From Atrina japonica (taxonomy: Eukaryota; Mollusca; Bivalvia; Pterioida; Pinnidae), in contig BROG01000080.1 of assembly GCA_030159075.1 (NCBI GenBank), forward strand, positions 62,001 to 126,000: a stretch of 64,000 bases of DNA, given 5' to 3'. The translations under genes and the position numbers were made by a program. Positions 18,850-30,905 of the stretch are shown here, piece by piece. Positions within the stretch are counted from its first letter, which is position 1, and each line of letters opens with the position of its first letter. The notes beneath the pieces are model-generated. The model was not told the origin of the DNA, made no database searches, and saw nothing but the letters and a program-made list of their open reading frames with translations.

Positions 18850-19040
18850 TACAGGGGTCTACATGGCAGAGTGGTTAGAGATTTGCGCTTTGAATCATGT
18901 TCGAGCCCCACTGGAACCTCAGCTAATTTTGGTGAGAAATTTTGCCAGTTTACGTGCGGAAGGCTTGTAGTCTCTTCCTGGATATATTGTAACCGGGTTC
19001 TTTCCTCCATCAATAAAAACTGGCCGCCTCAATAATACTG
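18850..19040 (+). repeat. tRNA-SINE (type 1), degenerate copy
   Basis: TGGCAGAGTGGTTAGAG (A box), GTTCGAGCCCC (B box), TTTGCCAGTTTACGTGCGGA, and CTCCATCAATAAAAACTGGC near the 3' end. Confidence 0.8.
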
Positions 19041-19169
19041 AAAAGTATATTAGTATCCACAGCTTAATTCTTTTGATTTATTGAATATAGTTGAACTTTG
19101 TGAACTCTTTATTCAAAATCTAATACAAGAAATCCAATACGGGAGCGTAAATCTAGCTAATTTTTAGCG

Positions 19170-19312
19170 CACCCGCGGCGAGTGTGACCGTTTCAACAAA
19201 GGATGCTTACTCCTCCACCACCTGATCCCACTCTGGATTCCCAGAGGTCTGATTTGTATATTGTCTCGTGAGCCTTCTTTCGATTAATACTTGGTATCTG
19301 TGATTTTATGTT
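19170..19312 (+). mobile_element. PLE 3' tail, solo copy
   Basis: GTGTGACCG...GGATGCTTACTCC, CCACCTGATCCCACTC and a terminal ACTTGGTATCTGTGAT. Confidence 0.7.
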
Positions 19313-19436
19313 GAGACAAATTAAATCTTTCAATGGTCATGGAAACTGGCTTTATTACTTTTAAACACTTACAAAAACTTCAGTTCCAAGTGTGTGTGTG
19401 TGTGTGTGAAAACCTGATTTTTTTAAATTTGTTTCA

Positions 19437-19838
19437 AAGGGACATCAGCTATGTTTTTCAAATTTTTTATTTTCATTTTTTTTACTACTTAGATTGATAT
19501 ACAATAACAAAAAAGAGAGATACGCAGGCATAAAAATTCTTAAATTCCTATATATTTCGTGAAAATTAATTGAGAAATCTGGGTCTGGCACTTTTTCAAT
19601 TGCAATTGATCTACAGGTATTTGTATATGGATACCACAGTGGACCTGACCTTATTTTCACGAAATATACAGGAAAATAATATTTGTATGTCTGTGTATAG
19701 CTCTTACCTGTTATTGTACACCAGGTACAAGAAGTAAAAGTAGAAAAAAGTTGTTCTTTTTTGTTTCTGTTTTTTTTATTATTTATTTGTTTGTCTTTTG
19801 TTACATGGTTTTTTTAAACACAGTTAATGCCCCTTTCA
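19437..19838. repeat. TTAA fold-back MITE, complete copy
   Basis: Starts AAGGGACATCAGCTATG and ends CACAGTTAATGCCCCTTT, in inverse. Internal arms mirror each other: ATACAATAACA..GATACGCAGGCAT on the left and CTGTGTATAGCTCTTACCTGTTATTGTAC on the right. A SINE follows immediately. Confidence 0.8.
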
Positions 19839-19857
19839 TTAATTATAATTTTAGCCC

Positions 19858-20195
19858 GGAACCGCTTTTGGTGGTCTGGTGGTAATGCGTCGACTCGCAA
19901 ACGGAAGGTCCCGAGTTCGATTCCCGGTACCGGACCATACCACCGACATTTATTAAAAAATGATAGTGACTGTACATATTATTTCGCCAAACGGTCGGCA
20001 TATGATGTAAAAGTCAATGGTCTTTTAGATGAGACCTATAATCGAGGTCCCGTGTCGCGTGGCACGTAAAAGAACCCTCACTGCATTGGCGTCAGCCCAC
20101 AGTACAGTCCAAAATGTGTCGCACTTCACCGAAAACAGATGACATCTCCACATAAATGACAAATTCTTGACGGGATGTAAAACAACAAACAAAAT
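19858..20195 (+). repeat. tRNA-derived SINE (type 3), full length
   Basis: The head TGGTGGTCTGGTGGTAATGCG (A box) and GAGTTCGATTCCCGG (B box) is close to a real tRNA 5' region. The body has CATTGGCGTCAGCCCAC and ends CGGGATGTAAAACAACA. Confidence 0.85.
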
Positions 20196-20996
20196 TTCAA
20201 ACTGTAAATATGTACATGTAGTATTTCAGATAATTATCATTACTGATTACAAGTTTTTTTTGAAATCCAATCTTCGGGGTTTCATTCTAAACAGAAATAC
20301 AATTACAACAGTTATCTCCCTTTGCCTCACTGTGATTAAAGCGTATTTGTTTGTGAAAGAAAACAACTTCTATGAGTTAATATATTTAAACTCTAATCTC
20401 TGTGTGTTTTGGTTTTTACTGATTTCTTTTTAATTGTTTATTTCATGTTTATTTCGCATTTACTTTTCAAAATACCGTCCCATTCTTCCTTTCATAAATC
20501 AATTTAAGTCTTTACTTAGACGAAGTGTCTGTCAAATGCCCTGTAGGTGCACGGGAAAGTATAGAGAATAAAAAACCTAAATCTCTAAATACATCGATTA
20601 TTATGGCTATTGTACAAGGTGCAAAATCGAGTGTTCACTTATATATAACAATCATCTCTTCTTGTCCACTCGCATTGAGTAAAAGATTTATTTCTTCAGG
20701 TGTTCACATCTCTCGTCATACCTCGACGCACCAGAGTATGACAAACCGATGAAAAGCCAGGGGCGATTTTTGTGTGAGAGAGACCGTATTCCTACAGTAT
20801 TTACCTTTCCACGAACTCAACATACGTTTTCTCGTCCCGCCTCTGTCATTTGGTAAATCTGGATTATTTCAAAGCCTGTGAAGACAATTTCTGGTTGTGT
20901 CTAAAATACCTAAAATTCAGGAGAATGGATTGAGAATTATCGCGGTATCTCCGCCTTGCGTTTACCCACGAGTCGACTCTGTTATTAGTCAATAAG

Positions 20997-21090
20997 ATGG
21001 ATATATTTATTTTTCGTCGTATATTTGTGTGTGTGTACATATCATCACTACTTGTCATATATGTCTCTTGTCAAGATTCCACAGATGAAG
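20997..21090 (+). CDS. Signal-peptide first coding exon
   Basis: ATG at 20997 has A at -3 and G at +4. The 31 codons begin MDIFIFRRIFVCVY, followed by a hydrophobic ISSLLVIYVSC core and then QDSTDE, which fits a cleaved signal peptide with cleavage near Ser-Cys-Gln. The donor AAG|GTAAGT at 21091 is near-perfect, leaving phase 1 (one base, G). The phase matches the 5' end of the candidate exon at 25367 (would code Asp) and of the Frizzled-type CRD exon at 58053 (would code Gly). Direct joining to the CRD would give a secreted or type-I protein with a short N-terminal segment, as in Frizzled or sFRP proteins. This link is an inference from phase and strand; 37 kb separates them. Confidence 0.65.
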
Positions 21091-21596
21091 GTAAGTCTTT
21101 GGGTTTTTTTATTCCTCTTACTGACAGTGAATAGACGTACGTGTTACGAGGTTGGGATTATAATCCCGGGAATCGATCCCATTGATCCGATCCCATCCAC
21201 GCATTCGTACTTATCGTACACATGGAGATAAATATATAATTACAAGTAGATCTAACTGGAAAGCGACACCTGAAATTATTTTTTCTGTATATTTCTACAG
21301 TCTGTTAAGTTCTTCCGTAGTATTGATAGCTTGACATATGTATATATTTTTATGTGACAGTCTTGAAGGCTGTAAATAGCATCATAACTTCTTGTTGTGA
21401 ATATGTAAGCTAAAGTTAATCTATATGTTTTGTATATACGTAAGTATGAGCTGTTATGTAGCATGCTGACCGTTATACATATCGCATTACTATACATCCA
21501 GAACCCTGCACGTGCTAGGTTTGGGGTTAAATAGTTTCTGGATCTGAGATAACACGAGCTTGTTTTGACATCAATTGCAGGTTATATCAATTGTTA

Positions 21597-22375
21597 TTAT
21601 TCGATTTACACGCCACAAGCACACGTGAGTTGCTTAAACAGTAATATGGGGACCACCTGTATTACATGTATGTGCTTCATACGTGCGACCATTGCGCACA
21701 CATATACGTGACATAAGCAGAAGAATAAAAATATTCACATGGCATTCTTCCCCGTTTTTACCAGACAGGAGTAATCGCGAATCCCCTAAACTCGTTAACC
21801 CCTAAAGACACTTTTGGAATGATCAAAGTCATTAATTAATAGAAAAGTCCATTGTTTTTTTAGGGGTTGATTAGTTTATCAGTTCTTAAGATAACTTTTA
21901 ACTCGGTTAAGTTTTTTTTCGTGAAACGTCACACGCGGGACAATGCTTTTGCCCTCAATACGTACGGGACAAGATTTTGTCCCAGGGCCAAGATGCGTTG
22001 ACATGTAAAGACATATGGGTATCCTTTAGCTGAAATTTCATAAAAAATATTTTCATTATTTGTTTTTCTCATCATTTACTCGCCATAGGCGCATGTGAAT
22101 ATCTTAAACAGTTTATAAGGACTGGTGTTTCACTTCGTGCAACATACAATCATTGCCCGTACATGTACATGATCAAAATCTGTTATATACACGCGGCATG
22201 CTTTACCGATGTTACTAGACTAGAGTTGTCATGAATCCGCCGCATCCGTACTTGATATCATTTTTAAATCCGTTAGGTCTTATCGTGGTAAGACGTCACA
22301 CAGGGGTCAAGACCTTGTCCCATGGCCACAATGTGATATTAGACTTATGGACACTCTTACTGAAATTTCATAAAA
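21597..22375. repeat. Old tandem duplication, two ~400-bp units
   Basis: Blocks in 21600-22045 recur in order at 22073-22375: (T/C)ACACGCCA(C/T)A-GCACA/GCGCATGTGA, CTTAAACAGT, GTGC(A/G)AC(C/A)AT.CATTGC, CGTGAAACGTCACACGCGGG / TAAGACGTCACACAGGGGTC, TTGTCCCA(G/T)GGCCA, and CTGAAATTTCATAAAA. Divergence is high. Confidence 0.55.
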
Positions 22376-22379
22376 GTTG

Positions 22380-22413
<34 letters not shown>

Positions 22414-22649
22414 TTCATCATAAAAATTCTTTTCACTAAAAATAGCATCTATTGCATTGCATCCACATGGATGAAAAAGAACCGTTTCAGATTCTGGGTT
22501 CCTTACATAATGAATGTTTCGCAATCCCCGAGAAGCTATAATGTGCAGGTGGACTTACAGAATACCCACCCCTCCCCTTTGAAGGCGAGACAAACAATTC
22601 TCAATCCAAGGACTGGGGTGAAATTCTTCAATATATACTGCCTCTGACT

Positions 22650-23570
22650 AGACACTGAAGAATCTTTATTTTTTCGGTTGAGATTTTTCTGTCTTGTTCA
22701 CCAAGGGGGATTACTTTTCTCAATCCATTTGTGTATTTCCGTTTATATTTAGTATACATGAATGACGTAATAATGTTAACATCCTGTTTAGCGCAGGTAG
22801 CTAATTACCCCCTAGGGTGTAGACAGAGAAATTTCGACCTAACAAAATGGCAGATACGCCTTTCCAAAGTGGTTACTCTCTCTCTCTGTGTATGGATATG
22901 CTTTTGAGTAGTGATAACTGGGACATCATGTGCGCTAAAGTGTACTCATTCTTAAAACAACGAAATATTAACCACACGAAAATTTCTGATTCCACACTAC
23001 AGCGCTAGTGAATACAAATTTGCATCTACAACTTTTGATATAACTGTAGAAAACTTCAGATTTTAAAACAAACCAAACGTCAATGTTTATGTTTCTTGAT
23101 TTGTTGCTTCACGTTTTGGGCGTTTCATTAAGGATTGCTCACGTGCAATATTTTGTCAATACGTTTGTGAAATTCCTCGAACTGCGTCGACATCTATACA
23201 GTGTGTAGATGTGGTAATTCAAGGAAAATTAAGGAACGGAAAACGGATATTGAACGACCACATTTTTTCAGTTCAGTATAGTTAATCATTCAAGCACATC
23301 TCTGTTAATTAAACATCCTGTTTATAGTGTGAGCTAGGGAAAAAAAAGAGCTATTTAAAACTAATTTAGTTCGGTAACCAGTAGCTATATCTCGGTCGTT
23401 ACATGCAGTTATATTATCAAATAGATTGAAATTCTTTGTTACAATCTAAGATAAGCGACATTTAAAATCACTTTCAAAACAATTTCACTCTCATCTTTTC
23501 AACCTTTGACCCTGGTTTTGTTGTAAATGAAATATCGGTCCATTTTGTAGCTAATAATTCTTTCACGACC
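22650..23570. other. Non-coding stretch
   Basis: No gene or clear repeat. The open frame at 22231-22647 runs through an ATT microsatellite and the tandem duplication and is not credible as protein. Confidence 0.5.
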
Positions 23571-23577
23571 CAGCATT

Positions 23578-23611
23578 GTTTGTTTGTTTATTGTTGTTTA
23601 AGTCCCACTCA

Positions 23612-23642
<31 letters not shown>

Positions 23643-23852
23643 AATGCCGGTGAAGGGCTTCAAATTTTGACCTATGCTCGGCACTTACGGCCATTGAGCA
23701 GTGAGGGTTCTTTAACGTGCCGACACCTACTGCGACACGGGACCTCGAGTTTTACTGTCTCATCCGAAGGACAGGAAACCAACCTGCAGCCGACTGGTCT
23801 CGACCTCACGATCAAGAGTTGAGCGCGCTACCGACTGAGCCAGGCTGACTCA
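23578..23852 (-). repeat. tRNA-derived SINE (type 2)
   Basis: About 270 bases, nearly collinear with 7718-8003: TCATATGGAGACGTCACC, ATGCTCGGCACTTACGG, TTTAACGTGCCGACACC, and CTACCGACTGAGCCAGGC at the tRNA-head end. Confidence 0.85.
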
Positions 23853-24054
23853 CGACTCAGCATAGAATATCGCAATTATACTACATCGTGTATTCAGGCT
23901 AGCTGAACCCTTTTGACCCAATATTCCAACATATAATGATCTAAACAATAGAATGTAGCATTCCATATCGATAGTTAGGGGTTAAAGGATTTAAACTGTC
24001 GCGGGAAGTAAAATGAAATTATGATAGATAATGATATAATGATACATAGGACCA

Positions 24055-24262
24055 TAACTAGAGCCCGAAAACAGATGAGGCAGGGTTTGGGGCGGCCGAC
24101 CGAGGCCCCCTAAGTTAGGGGGTTCAAGGGGGGGGGGCAGAGCCCCCCGTGGAGAAATTTAGATGAAAATAACAGTTTTCCATGACATTATGTATAAATA
24201 AAAAAAAAATGGCAAAAAATCAGACGAGGCATTTGCCAGATCTGCCTCATAAGTAGTTACTG
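24055..24262. repeat. Unclassified dispersed repeat with G/C hairpin
   Basis: Contains GAGGCCCCCTAAGTTAGGGGG and a run of ten G followed by AGAGCCCCCCG, able to form hairpins. The right part GCCTCATAAGTAGTTACTG has a second partial match at 24425-24447, so it is repeat-derived. Confidence 0.45.
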
Positions 24263-25049
24263 CCCTGATATAATGGCATCTCTTATTTCTGTTCTGTGGC
24301 TGCTAACGGAGTTCTAATAGACCATTTCCGAGTTTCGTTTTGTTCACGTCTGAAATTTTTCATTTGAAATCGACTGTTGATTCGGGTGTTGATTCCGGGT
24401 TTAAGACCCTGGCTTACAATATGAACTGCCTCATAGGTAGTTACTGAGTATGAATATGTACATTATGAACTAAGGCAAAAACATTGAAAACAAGCGAAGC
24501 TCAGTCATTGTTCCATGATCATTAGTATCGTAATATTAAACTAAATTAGGACTTATTTATTCCATAATATTTTCAATTCGTTTCATTGAAATGGAAATTT
24601 TTATATATTAATTTATTTGGAAAATATCCATCACAATTTGTAATTCACTGTGACACTCGAGTGTGATTTTAAGTCGAGGAATGCGCTATTTCCGGTTCCT
24701 TTGTGACGAATTTTTTTTCAAGGCTGGTCGTTACATTTACATTTCATTTACCCATTTCTACCCTCTAACCATAGATAGATCACTTAACTCACTTACTATA
24801 TTATAACACACACACACACACACAAAACACATATTAAGTCAAATAATTGATAAAAAATGAGCACACAGCTGCGATCCACAGCAATGTCCGTTTTAAATGC
24901 AATATATGTAGACTAATGGTTTGTTTCACTTCTGTCTTTTCTGGAAATGTTTTTTTTAGTATAGATTGACACCTAGATTTGATAAACCTGTCACAATTTT
25001 CTTTACAAGTGATAACGCCAATCTATATGATAACAAGGGACTCGTTAAC

Positions 25050-25235
25050 ATCTGAATGCTGAAAGTACACACCATGTGTATGCAATCGACAGAGGTAAAA
25101 GTACACCACATGCATGCAGTGGACATAGGTGAAAGTACACCACGTGTATACATGTGTATGCAATTGACGGAGGTAAAAGTACACACCACGTATATGCAAT
25201 TTATAGATGTGAAATTGCACCACGTGTATGGCGTC
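25050..25235. repeat. Degenerate ~36-bp tandem array
   Basis: About five units of the form GGTAAAAGTACACCACGTGTATGCAAT..GA. All six frames are open for a while, giving repetitive peptide artefacts. Two units hold CACGTG. Confidence 0.8.
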
Positions 25236-25366
25236 ATGTGTTTATCTCTCTACCTAAAAGCAAGTTGGTAGTTTCGCCCTACTGGTACATTTTTTTTTAT
25301 TATATCACATGTGGTTACTTCATATACAGAACAAGTCGGTGTTAATTATTTACATGGTACAAACAG

Positions 25367-25472
25367 ATGCGTCACGATTTGTTAAGCCCGAAGCCCCGAG
25401 CGCTCAACTGAGGCGACACCATTTAGACATAAGGCTAAGTAACAAGACGGCAATATTGAAAGCCGACAACAG
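25367..25472 (+). CDS. Candidate internal exon, unknown gene
   Basis: An open frame of 34 full codons, beginning ASRFVKPEAPSAQLRRHH after a split Asp and ending KADN, is bounded by ACAAACAG (acceptor ends 25366) and CAG|GTATAA (donor 25473). It enters in phase 1, which fits the signal-peptide exon at 20997, and leaves in phase 2. Phase 2 cannot join directly to the CRD exon at 58053, so another exon would be required between them. The pyrimidine tract is weak and no domain is recognised. Confidence 0.35.
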
Positions 25473-26237
25473 GTATAATGTTGATAGTAATTAGTAATGG
25501 ATTAGTAAATTGATGTTCTTATAATGTAACTATTTCGTTTCATGGTCGAAAGGGGGAATACAATCAATGTGTGGAAATGGACATTGGGAATAAATATTCG
25601 GTTTATAATGCATGTGTAGTTATCGCATGTCAGGGCAGAACCAAGAAAATTGACATGGAAAATGTGTCGTATAAACATCTACACACATGCATGGATTACT
25701 GTTATCGACCTGGGAAATTACATAAATTTATTAACTCATTCACCCGTAAGACACATTTGAACTAGTCTAAGTCATTGATTTACAGAGGAGTCCATTGTTT
25801 TCAAGGGGTTAATGAGTTAAAGAATAAAACACAATATTTCTACATCAGAAAATTAGCAGATGATTTTTGTGTACATGTATTTCGATTAAAAATATAAGAA
25901 TATGAAAATACACTTTCTACAAGGGCATCAGGTCTGTTTCTACAAGTTTCGGGAAAATACCATCGATAACACAATTGGGGATTATAATGTGAATTTGTGT
26001 CAAATTGGGTAATTCGGGTGGGGGAGTACGTATGTAAATCTAAATGCAGTGGAACATTTTTCTCAAATGTGCCTCTGTATTATTTTTTTCCCCACCAAAT
26101 TAGACCTTTCCACCAAATTATAGAAAAAAAACCGCGCGTATTTTTCATTGAGAAAAGTCCTGGACACACACTGATAAAGTTATATCATATCAATTTTGAC
26201 CTTTATGTACCCTTGTCATCATTGTTATGGTTTTGTC

Positions 26238-26438
26238 TATATACATTTAGCGACAATTAGTACGGACCAGGCGATATTAGTGTATGCGGACTTTTCATTT
26301 TGTCTACATTTAATGTAAAGTTATGGTAAGGACCATTATTTCATTATGGCCGGAGGAATGTTTCTCTTTTTACCATTTATTGACAATTAGTAGATCAGGC
26401 GATATAAGTATATGCCGACTTTCCATTTTGTCTACGGT
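26238..26438. repeat. Tandem duplication, ~130-bp offset
   Basis: GACAATTAGTA..(G/A)(A/C)CAGGCGATAT(T/A)AGT(G/A)TATGC, then (C/G)GGACTTT / CCGACTTT and CATTTTGTCTAC, occurs at 26247-26305 and again at 26379-26436. Confidence 0.7.
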
Positions 26439-26582
26439 CCTGTAACATCATGTTAAGAGTCAAAAGCACTGAAGTGTAAAAAGTTAAGATGAACACTAGC
26501 ATTGTCACAATCGTCATTACAAATTATGAAACAGATACTGAGGTGGGTAGACAAGCAAATAGAAAACTGGACAACGTAAAAC

Positions 26583-26885
26583 AAAATCTCAGATACCAAA
26601 GTATAAATCTTCAGGATGTCCAGGATACATAAAATTATACAAATCTGGTGAAATTGGACAAACGCGCGCACGGACCCCTGGAAATCCAGAGTGGGACCAG
26701 GTGCCATGGGGGGTAAGCATCCCCTGTTCACCGGCCACACCCGTCATGAGCCCACAGTCAAATTCAAATGAAATACATGAGGAAGAAATCCTTGTCACAA
26801 CTGATACAGACAACAGTCAACAACCGCTATCAAACAAGCAACTGAACATTTCATATAGTGAAACAGAGTGATCGCAAACAAGACT
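26583..26885 (-). mobile_element. PLE 3' tail, solo copy
   Basis: Reverse copy with the complete tail: CTCAGATACCAAAGTATAAA, GTAAGCATCCCCTGTTCACC, CAACCGCTATCAAACAAGC and ATTTCATATAGTGAAACAGAG. Confidence 0.8.
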
Positions 26886-27057
26886 ACAAACATACAAATC
26901 AGAACAACGATAATAATTATAACAAAACATTTTTTTTTTAAATATATCAACAATATTTTGGAGCACGGCCATATACAGTGACTTCCTATCGCCAATTATT
27001 TATCAAACTAACTGATAACTTTTTTCACCGAGCTTAACCTTTTCCATGTTCATGGTT

Positions 27058-27205
27058 TTCATGGAACATTTGCGATAGGTGTAGCAGGCTAAAAGGGGAC
27101 ACCTGATCCCACCCCATTTAGGACTCGCAATTGTTCTTCATGTTGAGACCATTATTATAGCCAATTTGGCGTGTTCAAATGGACTTGGAGTTTCCAATAT
27201 CCATT
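27058..27205 (+). repeat. Second retroelement-tail family (GGACACCTG type)
   Basis: GGGACACCTGATCCCACC, GACTCGCAATTGTTCTTCATG and TTGAGACCATT, as at 35.64 kb. Confidence 0.55.
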
Positions 27206-27209
27206 AGTT

Positions 27210-29380
27210 CCTCTTCAGGTTTGCTTTATAGAAAAAAAAAAACATGGCGTAGGTTGCGATAGTGTGTAGCCTATCTGTTTATGTTGGTGCACTTGCAATT
27301 TACAGTGGAATCTGTTTGGTGGGTACGAGATGATTGTACGGTTCCTCCTGATCAAATTCAATTCTTGTAAAGGCATAATTTGCCACACCTAATAATTCTG
27401 CTGGTTTACGTGTATAACACGGTCTGCCTGTAACTCAAGCTATTTGAACCACAAACCACCGTAATATCTCTGTCACCTACTGGTCCGATCTTTCTGTACA
27501 GCATGCATGATGACGTAGTGACATGTATGCATTTCTGTCGTTCCTATATTCAACTGTAGAACTGTATACAACATTCCTGTGTCAGTGTGTCCGTATATTG
27601 TTTTTGTTGTTATTATGCGTTACATACCGCCAAGAACCTTCCTTTTATATGTAAAATGTCATACGTTATGTAGATGGAAAGCTACAAATCTTGACCTGTA
27701 AAATGAACTCGCGCCAGGCAGTGAGAGTTTCTATGAAAGACCGTTTGTGTCACAAACGTGATGACACCATACTTGCGTTTCTATTATCAAATACGTTTTG
27801 CAAGTCAAATATACTTCACGCAAAACACGATTTTTGCGTGTAAAGTTCATACAAAACGTATTTTTGTTTCATGCGGATTTTCATCACGAAAGTTCACGTT
27901 TGTTACGCAATCGGCCTTTCTGAAGTTTTCTTCACGATTATGCGAAGCGAGTTGTACAAGTTGCTGCGTAAAATAACATGTATAGGTCTACCAAAGTAAA
28001 GTGGCACATCCGGGGTCTGTCAAAAACTAAAACAATATGGTCTATTTTTCAAAAATAGGAGTGAATTATATTGCCCTATTGCTTTACTTGGATTCCATGC
28101 ATTACTGAAGCTCTAACATTTTCGATAGGTAGCCTGTCACCCTTGACTGGTATGGTTTAATTTAGACTTTGTGTCTGTAAACATTCACGTTACCTTGGTA
28201 GACCTGTAATTTGGTTTGTTATGTAAGTAGGTTTGCCCTAGGAACCTCCCTTCTCTCTCTGTCTCACTGTCTCCGTCGCTGTATCCCCTCTCTCTGTCTT
28301 CGTACCCCTCTCTCTTCGACTATCTCGCTGGGAGTATTGTTGGATATTTAACATTATTTTGTTAATGTCATTCGGTTTGCTGTGTAGGTGTCCTATGTAT
28401 ATTCTCTTTTGGTAGGCCTACGTATGGTATGCATGTTTCTACACTTGTGAAAACCAATTTAGGGTTCTATTAATAAACAAAATGTAAATAAGTCTGATTT
28501 ATTAAAATGTGTATGTCGTAGGCTGCAGTTTCCCGCTAGAGTTCAAGTATATATCTGAAACTATCCACAATAAATTGTTCCCAGCCATTTTTATTTATGA
28601 GAAACAAATTAACAATTAACAACACGTACAGATATTGTTGTCTTCCAGCTGAGTAGTGATATTTGACGTTTATGCAAAAAATCTTATAAAAGGTCAATAT
28701 GAACTATAAAATATTCACGAGTAGTAAAATTCTATATATGTGGGCGTGGCGATCACATGCTACACGTACATAATTATGGTAAGCAGCAAACGACACCAGA
28801 CTTGTCACCACTTGTAAACATATTTAGCAGAAATAGAACGGGAAATATGATTAAAAACGCACGTAATAATCTTGATGTAATTATAATCATTTATTTGACG
28901 ACAAAATTTGTTTAGTTCAACAAATGCATTTTAACATGGTGTCTGTGGCGTAGATACTACTCTTCAATATGGATTCAGATGAGCTGCCTTATGCCAAGGT
29001 GACCGGGGTCAATCTGTCTGGAGATCCTGCCAAGTTGACCGGGGTCAGTTTGTTTGGAAATTTATATTCCACGTGCCACATTCTTTATATAATTGCATTG
29101 CTCCATCAGATAGATCTAATTTACGTGAGGCGAGTGATATTTCGTGTTGGGAAATTACTTACAAAGAGCATTGTTTTGTCTGAAAAGTGGACGTATACGT
29201 ACCTGCTGGTTAAAGAGCGTATCACGTGGTATTACTTTACTAAATTTGGTTTATAAAGGAAAAAACAAACTTACTTAAGCGAATGAGAGCTTGGGCATCT
29301 CATGACATATGCACCTTATTGGTTCATCACTATACCTTGTCAAAATTTTGTTTTTCATTGGTTAATAGCCATCATCTATA
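27210..29380. other. Non-coding stretch
   Basis: No gene recognised. A pyrimidine-rich (CTCT/TCTG) patch lies at 28248-28330. At 28990-29060 a short degenerate direct repeat, TGACCGGGGTCA(A/G)T(C/T)TG, occurs twice, without protein support. Confidence 0.45.
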
Positions 29381-29630
29381 AAGATCGTGGCCGAGCGGTT
29401 AGAGCATAGCGCTTTGCACCATGAAGTCTCTCACTTCTAACCAGCACAGATTTATGCTCCGCTGGAATTTCAACTGATAGTTGTGTGAAAGTATGCCAGG
29501 TCTCTTGCCGCAGTCCGGTGGTCTCTTTCCGGATGCATTGCAATTGGGGTTCTCTTCTCCAGTATTACAAACTGGCTGCCAACATATAACTGAACAATGG
29601 CTGAGTGTGGCTCAAACGTCCAAGTAAATG
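29381..29630 (+). repeat. tRNA-SINE (type 1), degenerate copy
   Basis: GTGGCCGAGCGGTTAGAGC (A box); the B-box region is damaged. The body has CCGGTGGTCTCTTTCCGGATG and CAACATATAACTGAACAATG. Confidence 0.75.
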
Positions 29631-30177
29631 AGAACATTCTAGAATAGAATGTATTCATCATTTCAATGAATACCACTGATGGCAGTTGCTAATGCAATGC
29701 GTTACTGAACAATGTCCTCTAGTGTTCCATGTGAAAGGAAGTTTTAGTTTTCGTTCATTTGAAGTTTGGATTGTGGATTGTAACCTGAGCTTCATAGTTA
29801 CAGACAGCTCCCTAGTTATACCTGGAATCTTGTTGCATCATGTGGGTGGTCGAGGGGATTTAGCCTCGAAATACCCCGCTTGGTCTTCTTTTACTTTCAG
29901 CTTTGTAGCATATGCCTTCATGAGGAAGTAAAGCTGTGTTCTAAGACCAAGTCTAAGATTTTTCGTTAAACATGCCTTTGGTCCTGAAAAGGAAATAGAA
30001 GAAATCTAACGTAACGTTATATAAATTTACCCCAGAATTGGAGAAAAGTAATTTGTGATCGGTCGTATAGACGATTTCTATGTTTATGCTAGGATACTGC
30101 ATTTGCGTGTTAGCTTTTGTAGTGAAATGTCCTCGATAATGTTCCAACATTATTTACTGAAGTTTTACAATATACAA

Positions 30178-30300
30178 TTCACAGATACCAAAGAATGAAA
30201 CCATCGGGATGTTTAGGAGACAATATACAAATTTGGTGAACATTGGACAAACACGAACCGCTGGAAACCCAGAGGTGGAATCAATTGTCATGGATATGAC
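30178..30300 (-). mobile_element. PLE 3' tail, short degenerate copy
   Basis: CAGATACCAAAG, ATACAAATTTGGTGAACATTG, GGACAAACACG and CTGGAAACCCAGAGGTGG. Confidence 0.65.
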
Positions 30301-30657
30301 ACTTTCCGGAACCTTTGGGTTTTTACCGGTTTGAGCATGCTGGAGGTCATATATGAATAGACCTCGGGTTAATGGAATTTTTTGTCATCCTGCACAGGAA
30401 TTCAATGATACATTTTACACATGTTAAGACCTCGAAATACAGTGAAATACTGATAGTTAAGAACAAAAACTTTAAATAATAACAGAATCAAAATATGTCT
30501 GTCGAATAGTCCTCCAATCAGTAGTCCAGTGTTGATATAGTATCACATTGAAGTGACCATGCGACCCCAGTCAAGCCCAGACAAAACAGGGACAAAATTT
30601 CTGATCAAAATAAAAATACATGTAGACACCACCTCACAGATAGCCTAATATCCTTGC

Positions 30658-30905
30658 CGGGGCCTCCGTGGGTGAGTGCTTAGAGACCCGCGGCTTTAAA
30701 CCATGCAGTCTCGGCTTACTTTTGGTCAGTCCAGTTTAGAGCCCCGCTGGAACCTAAGCTGAATTTTGTGATGATATTTTTCAGTTTACTTGCGGAAGGC
30801 CAATGGTCTCTTCCCAGGTAACCGGATTCTTTCCTCCACGGTTAAAAACTGGTCGCCACCATATAACTGAAAAATTGTTGAATGTTGCCTGACATTATTC
30901 AAAAT
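30658..30905 (+). repeat. tRNA-SINE (type 1) copy
   Basis: GGCCTCCGTGGGTGAGTGCTTAGAG, AGAGCCCCGCTGGAACC, TTTACTTGCGGAAGGCCAATGG and CACCATATAACTGAAAAATTG. Confidence 0.8.

Noticed and set aside
19858..19935. Possible genuine tRNA gene
   Set aside because: A and B boxes are good, but the sequence continues into a SINE body found elsewhere, and no matching acceptor stem closes it.
22231..22647. 138-codon + strand frame
   Set aside because: Runs through an ATT microsatellite (poly-Leu) and a degenerate duplication, with no homology or codon structure.
28969..29256. Open frame starting MDSDELPYAKVTG with a TGVNLSG/TGVSLFG internal repeat
   Set aside because: No donor at a sensible place, no homology; short direct repeat in DNA explains the peptide repeat.
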